From positions 1 to 64,000 of the forward strand of contig DATJGF010000158.1 of the NCBI GenBank assembly GCA_035495315.1: a stretch of 64,000 bases of DNA. Reading direction: 5' to 3'. Below are positions 16,282-26,226 of this stretch, piece after piece. The position numbers and the translations under genes were made by a program. The notes under the pieces are model-generated. The model saw only the letters and a list, made by a program, of their open reading frames with translations, did not search any database and was not told the DNA's origin. The first letter of the stretch is position 1. Every line of letters begins with the position of its first letter. Source of the stretch: DATJGF01 sp035495315. GTDB taxonomy: Bacteria; Verrucomicrobiota; Verrucomicrobiia; Limisphaerales; UBA8199.

Positions 16282-18804
16282 TCATCTTCGGGCATCGAGG
16301 CCCTGCCATCGCCATTTCCAGCCATTCGGACCGGGACTTTCGACGACGAGGTAATCGCCCTCGCGTCGCGCTTTGAGCGGGCGATTATTTTCATCGGCAA
16401 GAAAACGAGCGGGCATCAGGCCGGTTTTGACCAGCGGTTCGAGCGAATCGGGTAGGCTACCGTTGGCCAGGCGGTAAGCGTAAATCGCTCGGCCAATAGC
16501 GAGGCGAATAAAGTGCGCTTCGTTTTCGGTTTTGACCTCGCGCACTGCTTCGGCGGGTAGCGGGAGCAGTCGGAGCATTTCCACGGCGAGCGGCCGTGCC
16601 TTTTTTTCCGCGTCGTGCACCGCGTGGAAGGAGAGGTAATGGCCTCCATTTGTCAGTTGATGAGTGCCCAAGGCCAAGTCCAGTTCTTCATAATCGGCGG
16701 CGTGGAAATCGACTCGTGTCATCACGGTTTTGCCATCGAGTTCGATGTCGTATAGGCCGAACTCAGGCCCGGCAACGGCGGTCAGTCGGACAGCATACCG
16801 GTTCGAGTTTGAAACCATGAACGGAACTGTCAGCCGCGCGCCGGGGACCGTGTTGCTCCAGTTTAACACGGGGCGGGCGCCAAACATGCCGGCAAAATCG
16901 ACTCGGGGTTTGATCTTTCCGGTGACCCGCGCCTGGTGCAATGCAGGAACCAGGTGATGCTGTTGCCAGGGAACGGTTCGTTCCGAGAATGGCGGCAGCT
17001 GATCAAAGGGCTGAGGTTCGCCCAATTGATACCAAAAGGCGACGCTGTTGATGAAATCGGGCCGCTCAAGATAGAACCCTTCAATGTCCTCTGCGCGGTT
17101 GCCTTTGTGTTCGAAGGCGACTTTCAACGAGCTGGAAAAACTTATCGGGTCCATCAGGTGCCAACGATATGCGCAGCCGCTGTCGCCGGCGTTGTCTCCC
17201 TGCCAACGGGGCTGGCCGAACCAGTGGCCGGTACGCGTGCGAAAGCCCCAGGCATCATTGAAATAATCTTCCATGCCGGTTCCCTGCAAACTGGGAACCC
17301 GCTCACCATCGATGAAGAAGAAATCGTCGCCTTCGCCCCACCAGCCATCTTGTCCGAGCGTCACCGACATTACGGTGCCGACGTAAATTCCTTTCCCGTT
17401 CAGATCCGCAACAAGGTAATCGCGTCCCGCGTGCGCCGGATACTCTTGATGATATTGCGCGTGGAAATAAGGCGTGTCCTGCGGCAGTGCTTCGAGCTCA
17501 ACCCAGTCTAGCTGCCAGTATAGACCTGCCGTTCGGTTCGAATTATCATTTGAGACGACAATGCGCGCTGATTTGGCAAATGGCATTGGCCAATAGCAGC
17601 TCAACGCACCGGATGGCGAAACCTGCACCGGCAAGCTTTCGACCGTCGCGGGTTTGCCTTGGCCGACTGCGAAGAATTCTCCGAGGGGCGCCAGCACGCC
17701 GGGCTCAGTGCGGTCGTCCCAGTAAATGCGGAGGCTGAGCGCGTTGAGTTCGTTGACACGGCCGGCGTGGCTGGTCATCCAGATGTGCTTGATCACACCT
17801 GGTCCGCGCAATTTCGGCATTTCGATCGATCGGCCGGGAGGCAAGACCGTCATATCCATGTTGGCGTTGTTCCACTCGGGTTGTTGATTGCTGGAGATAC
17901 GACGATTCCGACCTTCAGGGAGATGGGGCAAACCTGCTAGTGAGTAAGACCAGGGTAAATCGACAGGGCGTGCATCTGCCCTGGTTGCCGGGGCACGGCT
18001 TTCGTAATTTATCCAGATCGCATCATTCATGTAGGTGCGCGCATATTCGTAGGGCATGAGTCCGTCCGTGCCGCCACCGGCGGTATTGCGGAATATGAAG
18101 ACGCCGCCACCCCGCTGGTTCGGGTCGTCACGATAGCCGACCAGCAAAACGCTATGGCCATCCCGGACGCCTTCGGGACCGCACATTTGAAGCACATTGG
18201 CCGACCATTGCTCCTGCTTCGGCCATCGTAAACCGCCGCACACTGGCCAACCGTCTGAGAGCGTGCGTTTGATCGCGAAAAACTCTTGCTCTGAGAGCCC
18301 GGTCTTTACGTTCCAGGCCTTAATCCAGTTGGAACGCAAGCCAAGCCCCAGCCTCTTTCTCGCATCGGCGAGCGCTTCGGGCGGCGGAGAACTGGCGGGA
18401 ACAAATTTCGACGCGTAAGGCCATTCGGAGGCCTCGCAGATGCCGTACCTGGCGTAGCCATTCCACAGGTCCGAAAAGAAGCCGCCATCCTCGTCTTCGC
18501 CACAGGTTTTATTCGCGGCCCAATTCAAGTATTCGATACTCAGGCGCGGCACATGGCCCTGACGTTGAGCGATGGCGAATTCCAGCGCGTCAGTCAGCGT
18601 AAAGACCGAACAGGTATTGCGGGAGCCTTGCTGTTGGCGCGCAAAACCATATTCTTCAAAAACAGGACGCAAATCGGCGCTCGATGGCAGTCGACCCTGA
18701 TCAGACGGTGGAGAAGGTTCGGCGGCCAGCATCGGCAATATAAGCAAAAATGGCACAATCGTTTGGAGCGGTGAAAGCCATCGGAATTCTATGGCGAATC
18801 GCAT
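16282..18804 (-). CDS. Papain-like (C1) protease fused to a GH172 (DUF2961) glycosidase
   Basis: An 840-residue exported fusion. After a signal segment (~1-28), residues ~45-270 form a papain-family peptidase domain: QGSRNTC gives Gln59 and nucleophile Cys65, DGHSVLLVGY gives His217 and FIFRNTAGGG gives Asn240, so all four catalytic residues are present. Residues ~285-640 are DUF2961/GH172, a family with fructofuranosidase and arabinofuranosidase members: GWWGEGDDFFFIDG holds Glu491 and LQGTGMEDYFNDAWGF holds Glu512, at the positions of the two catalytic glutamates. The C-terminal ~90 residues (YRLANGSLPDSLEPLVK onward) resemble the soluble part of pseudopilin-like proteins. I do not know this domain combination as a characterised enzyme; action on a glycosylated protein outside the cell is inference. 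The C-terminal role is unknown. Confidence 0.8.
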   Translation of the reverse strand: MRFAIEFRWLSPLQTIVPFLLILPMLAAEPSPPSDQGRLPSSADLRPVFEEYGFARQQQGSRNTCSVFTLTDALEFAIAQRQGHVPRLSIEYLNWAANKTCGEDEDGGFFSDLWNGYARYGICEASEWPYASKFVPASSPPPEALADARKRLGLGLRSNWIKAWNVKTGLSEQEFFAIKRTLSDGWPVCGGLRWPKQEQWSANVLQMCGPEGVRDGHSVLLVGYRDDPNQRGGGVFIFRNTAGGGTDGLMPYEYARTYMNDAIWINYESRAPATRADARPVDLPWSYSLAGLPHLPEGRNRRISSNQQPEWNNANMDMTVLPPGRSIEMPKLRGPGVIKHIWMTSHAGRVNELNALSLRIYWDDRTEPGVLAPLGEFFAVGQGKPATVESLPVQVSPSGALSCYWPMPFAKSARIVVSNDNSNRTAGLYWQLDWVELEALPQDTPYFHAQYHQEYPAHAGRDYLVADLNGKGIYVGTVMSVTLGQDGWWGEGDDFFFIDGERVPSLQGTGMEDYFNDAWGFRTRTGHWFGQPRWQGDNAGDSGCAYRWHLMDPISFSSSLKVAFEHKGNRAEDIEGFYLERPDFINSVAFWYQLGEPQPFDQLPPFSERTVPWQQHHLVPALHQARVTGKIKPRVDFAGMFGARPVLNWSNTVPGARLTVPFMVSNSNRYAVRLTAVAGPEFGLYDIELDGKTVMTRVDFHAADYEELDLALGTHQLTNGGHYLSFHAVHDAEKKARPLAVEMLRLLPLPAEAVREVKTENEAHFIRLAIGRAIYAYRLANGSLPDSLEPLVKTGLMPARFLADENNRPLKARREGDYLVVESPGPNGWKWRWQGLDARR

Positions 18805-18856
18805 GGGTCAGGAAAATACGCGCTCGCCTGTCTAGTGTCAGGCCGGAAGCGAACGG

Positions 18857-18891
18857 TGTCGCGTTTTTACAAGAATGTCGCCTTTTTACAA
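18857..18891. promoter_or_regulatory. Pair of 16-bp direct repeats upstream of DUF2252 gene
   Basis: TGTCGCGTTTTTACAA (18857-18872) and TGTCGCCTTTTTACAA (18876-18891) are identical except for one base and have a 19-bp period, about two helical turns. They lie 59-93 bp upstream of the DUF2252 start. Spacing and position suggest adjacent sites for a regulator, by inference. Confidence 0.4.
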
Positions 18892-18949
18892 TAAGGGAAA
18901 ATTGCAGCGGTATCTGCGAGCGCTAAACTGGAGGCTGTGACCAGCCGCT

Positions 18950-20041
18950 ATGAATATTCTCCAGGCGAGCAAAGAATATGAATCATGGTTGAGCCGTCAC
19001 ACGCCCCTCATCAAGCGCGACTTGCTCCAGAAGCATAAAGCAATGGCCTTGAGCCCATTTCCGTTTTTGCGGGCCACCTTTTACCGTTGGGCGCAACTCT
19101 GGCCGGAACTGTTCCCTGAACTTGATCGAACTCCAGTTGTCCTTTCCGTCGGCGATCTGCACGTTGAAAACTTCGGCACCTGGCGGGATGCAGAGGGGCG
19201 GCTGGTCTGGGGGGTCAATGATTTCGACGAGGCCTTTCCGATGCCTTACGCCAATGATCTGGTGCGTCTGGCGACAAGCGCGCGACTGGCGATCGATGAA
19301 GATCACCTCGATTGCGATCCAGAAACATCGTGTGACGCCGTGCTCGAAGGCTACACCGAAGCGCTACAAACACACGGACACCCCTTTGTGCTGGCCGAGC
19401 ACGACCGCTGGTTGCGGCGTTTGGCGCAGAATATAAAACGGCACCCGGCGCTCTTTTGGACCAAGTTGCTTAAAACAGTTCCGATGAAGAAGCCTCCTCC
19501 TCGACCGATTCAGAACGCCCTTTTACGAGATTTGCCGGAGACCGGAGTGGCCTGTCGTTTCGTTCATCGGGAAGCGGGTGTTGGCAGTCTTGGTCGCCAG
19601 CGCTTTGCATTGCTCGGGGAGTGGAAGGGCAGCTTAGTTGCTAGGGAAGCCAAGCCGCTGGTTCCCTCAGCCTGGGTTTGGGCGCGGGTTAAAGCGCCGG
19701 ATACAAAAATTTGGTACGAAGTTGTGGCGAGCGGGCCGGCGCGGGTACCTGATCCATTTTTGAAGGTGTGCCAAGGCTGGGTCCTAAGGCGCTTAGCCCC
19801 CGATTGTTGTCGCATTGAGCTCGGCGAATTGCCGGAGGAGCGAGAGGAATTGCGTCTTCTGCGTGCGATGGGATGGGAGGCAGGAAACATTCATCTGGGC
19901 AACTCAAGGGCCATTCCTCAGATTAGACGCGATTTGCAGCACCAAAAAAAGGGCTGGCTCCGGACAGCCTCGAGGCGGATGGAACAGGCGACCAAAGCGG
20001 ATTGGAAAGAATGGAGGACCAAATGGAGGCGTTCGAAATAG
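18950..20041 (+). CDS. DUF2252 family protein (kinase-like fold)
   Basis: A 363-residue DUF2252 protein. VLSVGDLHVENFGTWRD (about 64-80) corresponds to the GDxHxxNFG motif of the family and VNDFDEAFPMPYANDLVRL (about 89-107) to the NDFD motif; both resemble the catalytic and metal-binding loops of aminoglycoside-phosphotransferase-like kinases (HGDLH and DFD). An MALSPFPFLR motif near residue 31 is also family-typical. Biochemical function is unknown. It is followed 26 bp later by a DUF2235 gene in the same direction and the two are probably co-transcribed. Confidence 0.82.
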   Translation: MNILQASKEYESWLSRHTPLIKRDLLQKHKAMALSPFPFLRATFYRWAQLWPELFPELDRTPVVLSVGDLHVENFGTWRDAEGRLVWGVNDFDEAFPMPYANDLVRLATSARLAIDEDHLDCDPETSCDAVLEGYTEALQTHGHPFVLAEHDRWLRRLAQNIKRHPALFWTKLLKTVPMKKPPPRPIQNALLRDLPETGVACRFVHREAGVGSLGRQRFALLGEWKGSLVAREAKPLVPSAWVWARVKAPDTKIWYEVVASGPARVPDPFLKVCQGWVLRRLAPDCCRIELGELPEEREELRLLRAMGWEAGNIHLGNSRAIPQIRRDLQHQKKGWLRTASRRMEQATKADWKEWRTKWRRSK

Positions 20042-20067
20042 AATCAGCTCAACCTTGCTGACGAACC

Positions 20068-21159
20068 ATGCCGAAGAATCTTATTCTCTGTTGCGACGGC
20101 ACTAGCAACCAATTCTCGGGCCACCAAACCAATGTAATTCGGCTCTACCGTTGTGCCCCCAACATCGCTGGCCAACAGGTAACGTTTTACGATCCGGGCG
20201 TCGGGACGATGCCGGCGGCCGGGGTGCCGACCGGGATCGCCAAACGGATCTCGGTGCTGCTCGGATTGGCGATCGGCCTCGGGTTCAATGATAACGTGCG
20301 CGATGCCTATTGCTATCTCATGGACAATTTTGAGGACGGCGATCGTGTATTCCTGTTCGGATTCAGCCGCGGCGCTTTCACAGCTCGGGCAGTGGCGGGT
20401 ATGCTGTATGCCGTCGGGTTGCTGCGGCCCGGGACCGAAAACCTTGTCCCTTATGCGATGAGCTATTGGCGTAATTGCTACTCACCAACTGGATCCAAGG
20501 TGGCCGCCGACTTTAAACGCACGCTGGCGCGCGAATGCCATCCTCATTTCCTGGGACTTTGGGACACGGTTGGCTCAGTCGGGTGGTTTAATAACTTTCA
20601 GACCTTCCCTTTTACCCGTCACAACCCCGAGATTGCGATCGTGCGCCATGCCGTCTCGATTGATGAGCGGCGCTGCTGTTTCCGTCACAACCTCATGGAG
20701 GTGGATAGAAACAATCCGAAGCAGGACATTAAGAACGTCTGGTTTGCCGGCGTGCATTCCGACGTCGGCGGTGGCTATCCGGAAGCGGAGAGCGGACTAT
20801 CCAAGCTCGCGTTGGAATGGATAGTGCGCGAGGCCAAAGCCGCAGGAATGGTTGTCGCCGAAGATGTCCTGGCGGTTCAGCTTGGGTCTCGTGCCGGCAA
20901 GACGGGTGTGGTCCATGCGCCTCCTGCCCCGTCTGCCAAACTGCACCAATCTTTGCATGGGTTATGGTGGCTTCTCGAAGTCTTGCCTCGCCGCCAATGG
21001 CATCCTGAAACGCGGAAACTGGAATGGTCCTGGGGGCCTGACCGGCCACGGCGCATGCCGGACAACCCTCCGGTTCATGCCAGTGTTCAGGAACGGCAAA
21101 AGCTCGTTTCGGATTATCGTCCGCCCAACTTGCCTCCTGATTATAAAATCATTTTTTAA
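20068..21159 (+). CDS. DUF2235 alpha/beta-hydrolase (Tle1-like)
   Basis: A 363-residue protein of the DUF2235 family, which includes phospholipase effectors (Tle1) of type VI secretion. The N-terminal KNLILCCDGTSNQ and GFSRGAFTAR with predicted nucleophile Ser100 are diagnostic, and WFAGVHSDVGGGYPE supplies the later acidic/His-containing loop. There is no signal peptide and no T6SS gene (VgrG, PAAR, Hcp) nearby, so a housekeeping or lipid-related cytoplasmic role is as likely as an effector role. It lies directly downstream of the DUF2252 gene. The 455 bp after it contain no gene I can support. Confidence 0.82.
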   Translation: MPKNLILCCDGTSNQFSGHQTNVIRLYRCAPNIAGQQVTFYDPGVGTMPAAGVPTGIAKRISVLLGLAIGLGFNDNVRDAYCYLMDNFEDGDRVFLFGFSRGAFTARAVAGMLYAVGLLRPGTENLVPYAMSYWRNCYSPTGSKVAADFKRTLARECHPHFLGLWDTVGSVGWFNNFQTFPFTRHNPEIAIVRHAVSIDERRCCFRHNLMEVDRNNPKQDIKNVWFAGVHSDVGGGYPEAESGLSKLALEWIVREAKAAGMVVAEDVLAVQLGSRAGKTGVVHAPPAPSAKLHQSLHGLWWLLEVLPRRQWHPETRKLEWSWGPDRPRRMPDNPPVHASVQERQKLVSDYRPPNLPPDYKIIF

Positions 21160-21507
21160 GGACCGCATTGTGGCTCTTCTGGATTACCGCCTTCTTCCCG
21201 GCGGGAAGGCCGCTCAACTGAGTATTGTGTTTGCGCCTTCGTGTCAGGATAATCACACAAATGGTTAGCGTCAGAAAACAGGGGTCCAAGTGATTATCGC
21301 TGGAGCTTACTACCGAAAGGGGCAAGGGGTCTTTTGAGACGTAAAAAGGCCGCAAAAAGCGATCGTGATCGATTTGGCCGACCAGAGGTATAACCAATTG
21401 ATTGTTGAAGTCGAAAATCCCGCCCAAACCGTTACCCAACTCCGGAAGTGGATGCCACCGCCTGACTGAAAAACCTGAGTTCCGACCACCTTACATCCAC
21501 CCCTTCC

Positions 21508-21536
21508 TGTTACGTAATTACAATCACCTTATAATC
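21508..21536 (+). promoter_or_regulatory. Possible sigma-70-type promoter for the sedolisin gene
   Basis: A perfect TATAAT box at 21531-21536 lies in an AT-rich patch 79 bp before the sedolisin start. A weak -35 match, CTGTTA, at 21508-21513 gives 17-bp spacing. The remainder of 21160-21614 shows no supportable gene. Confidence 0.35.
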
Positions 21537-21614
21537 TTTCGGCACAGAAGCTGCATAATCAGTGGGGATACGCACGATAAGACACAGTCGCTTTATTTAA
21601 ACAGAACAACATCC

Positions 21615-24600
21615 ATGAGAGTCAGACCCACTGCGGGCATAGTAGTGGCGCTATCGTTGTTGCCGTTTTGTTCGCCGGCAGTTGGAACACCATTGCTGCC
21701 CGGCCACGTGCCTCAAGCGGTCCAAACCTCAAGGCCTATAAGCGATGTTGAACCTGCTCGGCGGCTTGATCTTGCAATCGGTTTGCCTCTGCGCAATCGA
21801 GAAGGGTTAACAAATTTGCTCCAAGCACTTTATGACCCACACAACCCGCGATACCGCCACTTTTTGACCAATAAACAATTCGGTGAGCTGTTCGGTCCTT
21901 CCGCCGATCAATACGCGGCTGTTATGGCATTTGCACAGTCGCATGGGCTAACAGTGACGCGCACGCATGAAAATCGGGTGTTGCTGGATATAAATGGGTC
22001 GGTCGGTGATATCGAAAAGGCGTTCAACATTACTTTGCGGGTCTTTCAACACCCGACCGAAAACCGCACCTTTTTCGCTCCTAATGGCGAACCCGCGGTA
22101 GATGAATCTGTTCCAATTTTGGACATTAGCGGGTTGGATGACTATAGCCGGCCACATCCTTTAGTTCACAAAAAACCCAAATCCTCGGGACCGCAGCCGC
22201 AATATGGTTCGGGACCCGGCGGCACCTATTTTAGTTCTGACTTCAGGGCAGCTTACGCTCGCAACGTGACTGTGACTGGAGCTGGCGAGGCGATCGGCTT
22301 GCTTGAGTTTGACGGCTATTACGCCAGCGATATCACGTCCTACGAAAGCCAGGCCGGCTTGCCGAATGTGCCGTTAACGAACGTGCTTCTCGATGGATTC
22401 AACGGGAATCCAGGGAGCGGAAATATTGAAGTGGCGCTTGATATTGAAATGGCGATCGCAATGGCTCCGGGTCTCAGCCAGGTCCTCGTGTATGAGGCCG
22501 GACCCAGAGGTCTGCCCAATGACATGCTGAACCGAATGGCGACTGACAATCTCGCACGGCAACTCAGTTCCTCATGGGCCTGGTCGGGAGGGCCTAACGC
22601 CACGACCGATCAGATTTTCCAGCAATTCGCTGCTCAGGGGCAATCCTTTTTCCAGGCTGCCGGTGATAACGGCGCCTACACTGGATCGATCATCGAACCA
22701 TGCGATAACCCTTACGTCACGATTGTCGGAGGGACGACGTTGTCGACAACCGGTCCGGGTGGTGCGTGGGTATCGGAGATCGCGTGGAATTGGTACAACA
22801 GCGGGACGGGCACGAGTGGCACGGGTGGCGGGATTAGCACCAGCTACCCAATTCCGATCTGGCAGCAGGGTATTAGCATGTCGGCCAACCAGGGATCAAC
22901 TTCGATGCGAAACATACCCGACGTTGCGCTCACGGCGGATAATATTTGGGTGACGTACAACAATGGCAGTTCCGGGGCGGTAGGCGGCACCAGTGCTGCG
23001 GCTCCGTTATGGGCGGGGGTTGCCGCGTTAATTAATCAACAAGGGCTGGCAAATGGCTTGCAGCCGATCGGGTTCATCAATCCGGCTATTTATGCGATAG
23101 GCAAAGGCGGCACTTATGCCAGCGCCTTTCACGACATCACCACCGGAAACAACACGAATAGCAGCAGCCCAACCCGATTCTTTGCTGTGTCGGGTTTTGA
23201 TCTGTGCACAGGCTGGGGCACACCGGCGGGCAGCGGCTTAATAAATGCCCTCGCGGGCGGTGCGACTCCTCATGTTGTAACCAACAGCGCCTCGCTGGCG
23301 TTAGAGAGTTGCACTAACAATGCTGTCGACCCGAATGAAGCCGTGACGGTGAATTTCAGCTTAGTCAATGCGGGCTCGGCGAATACCACAAATCTAGTGG
23401 CCACGCTGCAAGCCGGTGGCGGGGTGACCTCGCCTGGTCCGTCGCAAACCTATGGCGCTCTGATCGCCGGTGGCTCTGCTGTGGCTCGGCCGTTTAGCTT
23501 TATTGCCAATGGAAGTTGCGGCGGACTGATTACGGCGACGCTCCAACTGCAGGACGGGACGGCCAGCCTGGGCACCCTGAGTTTCAACATGCCACTGGGC
23601 AGCACAGTGATTGGGAGTACCTTCTCCGAGAAGTTCGATGGGACAACAGCTCCGAGTCTGCCATCCGCTTGGACCACGGCTGTTATTTCTGGCCTGGATT
23701 CAAGTTGGGTTCTGACGAATGGATTCAGCGACACAAGTCCCAATTCGGCTTTTGTGCCCGATGCCGCGACGGCCGGCGAAACCGTGCTGGTCTCGCCGGG
23801 CATCGCAATCTCCTCTGCTTCAGCCCAGCTCACCTTCCGGCACAATTATGATTTGGCAGTGCAAACGATAGCGCACCCGCGCTCGACCACCTACTTCAAC
23901 GGTGGAGTCCTCGAGATTGCAATCGGTAATGGCACCTACACTGATATCATTGCCGCCGGCGGCAGTTTCGTTACAGGCGGTTACAATTGCACTCTCGCCA
24001 CCGGAAATCCTTTGGCTGGCAGCCAGGCGTGGGGTGGTAATTCGGGCGGCTGGATTTCAAGTACCGTGAATCTGCCGTCCTCGGCGGCAGGTCAGACCAT
24101 TCACTTGCGATGGAGTTGTGCTACCGCGATTAACGCCTCAGTAGGGATCGGGTGGTTCGTCGATTCCGTTTCTATCCGTGACAGTACCTATCAATGCTGC
24201 ACGCCAACTGCCGACGTCACCGTGACCCAGACAGTCTCGCCCAATCCGGGCATTGCGGGACAGAATCTCACCTATACTTTGGCGATTGCCAATAGCGGCT
24301 CGCTGGTGGCTACAAACGTTGCGATAACGAATGTTCTCCCCGTCAGCGTCACTTTTGTAAGCGCCTCTCCCGGGTGTATTAACCTGGGTGGAAGCATCGC
24401 GTGCACGCTGGGAACTTTGCCCGGCCTGGCAAAGAGCAATATTTTGATCACTGTGACCCCGAACGTTCAAGGCGCGATCACGAATGTCGCGGCTGTATCC
24501 TCCAGTACTTCCGATTCCAACCCGGCCAACAATTCCTCGACCAATGTAACCAGCATATACACCTCCCCGGCTGTTACAGCACAACCCACGAATGTCGTTA

Positions 24601-26057
24601 CCCTCATAGGTGGCAATGCTTCGTTTCACCTGACTGCTACCGGCAGCGCGCCATTGAGCTATCGCTGGACATATAACGGCTCAATGATCGCGGGAGCCAC
24701 CTTGGATACGCTCAGCCTATCCAATGTGCAACCTGCGCAAGCGGGAAACTACGCGGGGGTTGTGACCAATATGGCCGGTTCAGTGACCAGCGCCGTCGCC
24801 ACACTTACCGTTCTGGTTCCACCGACGATTACGACTCAGCCAACGAACCAAACAAAAGTCCTCGGCTCTGCCGCGGTGTTTCAGGTTGGCGCCGCCGGAA
24901 CTACCCCCCTGGGTTACCAATGGTGGTTTGCGGGGAATCCTTTGAGCGGCGCGACCACCAATGCATTGGTGCTGAATAATGTTCAGAGCACTCAAGCTGG
25001 CGGTTACAGTGTGGTCGTGACGAACATTGCCGGTTCAGTAACCAGTTTGGTGGCAAGTCTTACCGTCCTGGTGCCGCCCACAATCACGTTGCAACCTTCC
25101 AATCAAACGACGATTGTCGGCCAAAATGTGGCAGTCGAAGCCACAGCCACCGGCAGCATGCCTTTGAGTTACCAATGGTGGTTTAATGGGGCGCCGCTCG
25201 CGACGGCTACTTCAACCGTGTTGAATTTGTCCAACGTTCAGACGAATCAGGCAGGCAATTACACGTTCAGTGCGAGCAATGCCGCGGGTTCAGTCACCAG
25301 CCTGGTGGCGCAGCTGATCGTTCTGGTGCCCCCCACTATCTCTGCGCAATCAGCCGATCTAAAGGTCGTCGCGGGCAGCACTGCAAATTTTCAGGTGACA
25401 GCGTCCGGCACTCAGCCTCTCGGTTATCAGTGGTGGTTTAACCGAACCAATGCGGTTGGGATGAGCACTAACGTTTTGACGGTCACGAATGTGCAAGCGG
25501 GTCAAGCAGGCAGCTACGCCGTGGTGGTGACAAACGTCGCCGGTTCAGTAACGAGCAGCGTGGTGACGCTCGCCATTGGCAGTGCGCCGATAATCACACA
25601 GCAACCGTCGAGTCTTGTCGTGACTCAGAGTCAAAATGCGACGTTCCTGTTGAGTGTGAGCGGCGACACACCTTTGATTTATGAATGGCGGTTTAATGCG
25701 ACGCCGATTAGCGGTGGGAACAGCAATAGTTACACGGTTTTAGGAGCGACATTGGCGAATGCCGGAAATTATGATGCGGTGGTGACCAACGCTTACGGTT
25801 CGGTAACGAGTGCAGTGGCGCAGTTGACCGTGCTGGCACCTCTCTCGATTCTCAATATCACTCACGCGCAGACCGTTACTTCGGTCTCCTTCCAAAGCGC
25901 CGTCGGGCAGAATTATCAACTTCAATATAAGACCCTTCTAAGTGATCCGACATGGACAACTGCGACGAGTCGGACGCCGGGCACGGGTGGCGTGTTAGTG
26001 CTTCAGGACACCAACGCTGTCGCCACAACTCGGTTTTATCGCGTGGCCGCTGAGTAA
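21615..26057 (+). CDS. Sedolisin/kumamolisin-family (S53) serine protease with DUF11 and five Ig-like domains
   Basis: A 1480-residue secreted protease. The ATG at 21615 begins a signal peptide (MRVRPTAGIVVALSLLPF); the ORF is open from 21402 but the added residues are not protein-like. Residues ~45-185 are the pro-kumamolisin activation domain (YDPHNPRYRHFLTNKQF). The S53 catalytic core follows: Glu272 and Asp276 in NIEVALDIEMA, oxyanion Asp351 in AAGDNGAY and nucleophile Ser460 in GGTSAAAPLWAG. Then come a beta-sandwich region (~640-860), a DUF11 repeat (ADVTVTQTVSPNPGIAGQNL), five Ig-like repeats (~985-1410) and a verrucomicrobial C-terminal tail (YQLQYKTLLSDPTWTT). S53 enzymes work at acid pH. 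The repeats probably mediate adhesion or surface display, by inference. Confidence 0.9.
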   Translation: MRVRPTAGIVVALSLLPFCSPAVGTPLLPGHVPQAVQTSRPISDVEPARRLDLAIGLPLRNREGLTNLLQALYDPHNPRYRHFLTNKQFGELFGPSADQYAAVMAFAQSHGLTVTRTHENRVLLDINGSVGDIEKAFNITLRVFQHPTENRTFFAPNGEPAVDESVPILDISGLDDYSRPHPLVHKKPKSSGPQPQYGSGPGGTYFSSDFRAAYARNVTVTGAGEAIGLLEFDGYYASDITSYESQAGLPNVPLTNVLLDGFNGNPGSGNIEVALDIEMAIAMAPGLSQVLVYEAGPRGLPNDMLNRMATDNLARQLSSSWAWSGGPNATTDQIFQQFAAQGQSFFQAAGDNGAYTGSIIEPCDNPYVTIVGGTTLSTTGPGGAWVSEIAWNWYNSGTGTSGTGGGISTSYPIPIWQQGISMSANQGSTSMRNIPDVALTADNIWVTYNNGSSGAVGGTSAAAPLWAGVAALINQQGLANGLQPIGFINPAIYAIGKGGTYASAFHDITTGNNTNSSSPTRFFAVSGFDLCTGWGTPAGSGLINALAGGATPHVVTNSASLALESCTNNAVDPNEAVTVNFSLVNAGSANTTNLVATLQAGGGVTSPGPSQTYGALIAGGSAVARPFSFIANGSCGGLITATLQLQDGTASLGTLSFNMPLGSTVIGSTFSEKFDGTTAPSLPSAWTTAVISGLDSSWVLTNGFSDTSPNSAFVPDAATAGETVLVSPGIAISSASAQLTFRHNYDLAVQTIAHPRSTTYFNGGVLEIAIGNGTYTDIIAAGGSFVTGGYNCTLATGNPLAGSQAWGGNSGGWISSTVNLPSSAAGQTIHLRWSCATAINASVGIGWFVDSVSIRDSTYQCCTPTADVTVTQTVSPNPGIAGQNLTYTLAIANSGSLVATNVAITNVLPVSVTFVSASPGCINLGGSIACTLGTLPGLAKSNILITVTPNVQGAITNVAAVSSSTSDSNPANNSSTNVTSIYTSPAVTAQPTNVVTLIGGNASFHLTATGSAPLSYRWTYNGSMIAGATLDTLSLSNVQPAQAGNYAGVVTNMAGSVTSAVATLTVLVPPTITTQPTNQTKVLGSAAVFQVGAAGTTPLGYQWWFAGNPLSGATTNALVLNNVQSTQAGGYSVVVTNIAGSVTSLVASLTVLVPPTITLQPSNQTTIVGQNVAVEATATGSMPLSYQWWFNGAPLATATSTVLNLSNVQTNQAGNYTFSASNAAGSVTSLVAQLIVLVPPTISAQSADLKVVAGSTANFQVTASGTQPLGYQWWFNRTNAVGMSTNVLTVTNVQAGQAGSYAVVVTNVAGSVTSSVVTLAIGSAPIITQQPSSLVVTQSQNATFLLSVSGDTPLIYEWRFNATPISGGNSNSYTVLGATLANAGNYDAVVTNAYGSVTSAVAQLTVLAPLSILNITHAQTVTSVSFQSAVGQNYQLQYKTLLSDPTWTTATSRTPGTGGVLVLQDTNAVATTRFYRVAAE
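24568..25843 (+). repeat. Five tandem Ig-like domain repeats within the sedolisin gene
   Basis: Five units of about 255 bp encode ~85-residue Ig-like domains with shared landmarks: PPTIT.QP near the start, a central YQWWFNG-type tryptophan strand, NVQ..QAGNY before the last strand and VTNxAGSVTS followed by LTVL at the end. Units begin near 24568, 24822, 25077, 25332 and 25587. The protein-level repeats are diverged at DNA level, so this is domain duplication rather than a recent array. Confidence 0.85.
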
Positions 26058-26226
26058 AGCACGTCGGGCGGCCATTTTTTTCGGAATGCCCGCACCAACT
26101 GGAGTTTCAGGTAGGCGCCCGCCTTGCACTTGTTTTGAGGACGTCTTTTCAGGTTGTGAAACGCCATCTTTAAAAGAGAGAGCTTTACTCATATTCTTTG
26201 GACGAAAGGCAAAACGACTACCTGTT

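Noticed and set aside
24568..25843. Array of ~255-bp repeats read as CRISPR or other array
   Set aside because: The units encode Ig-like domains in one open frame, diverge in DNA and have no short identical repeats with unique spacers.
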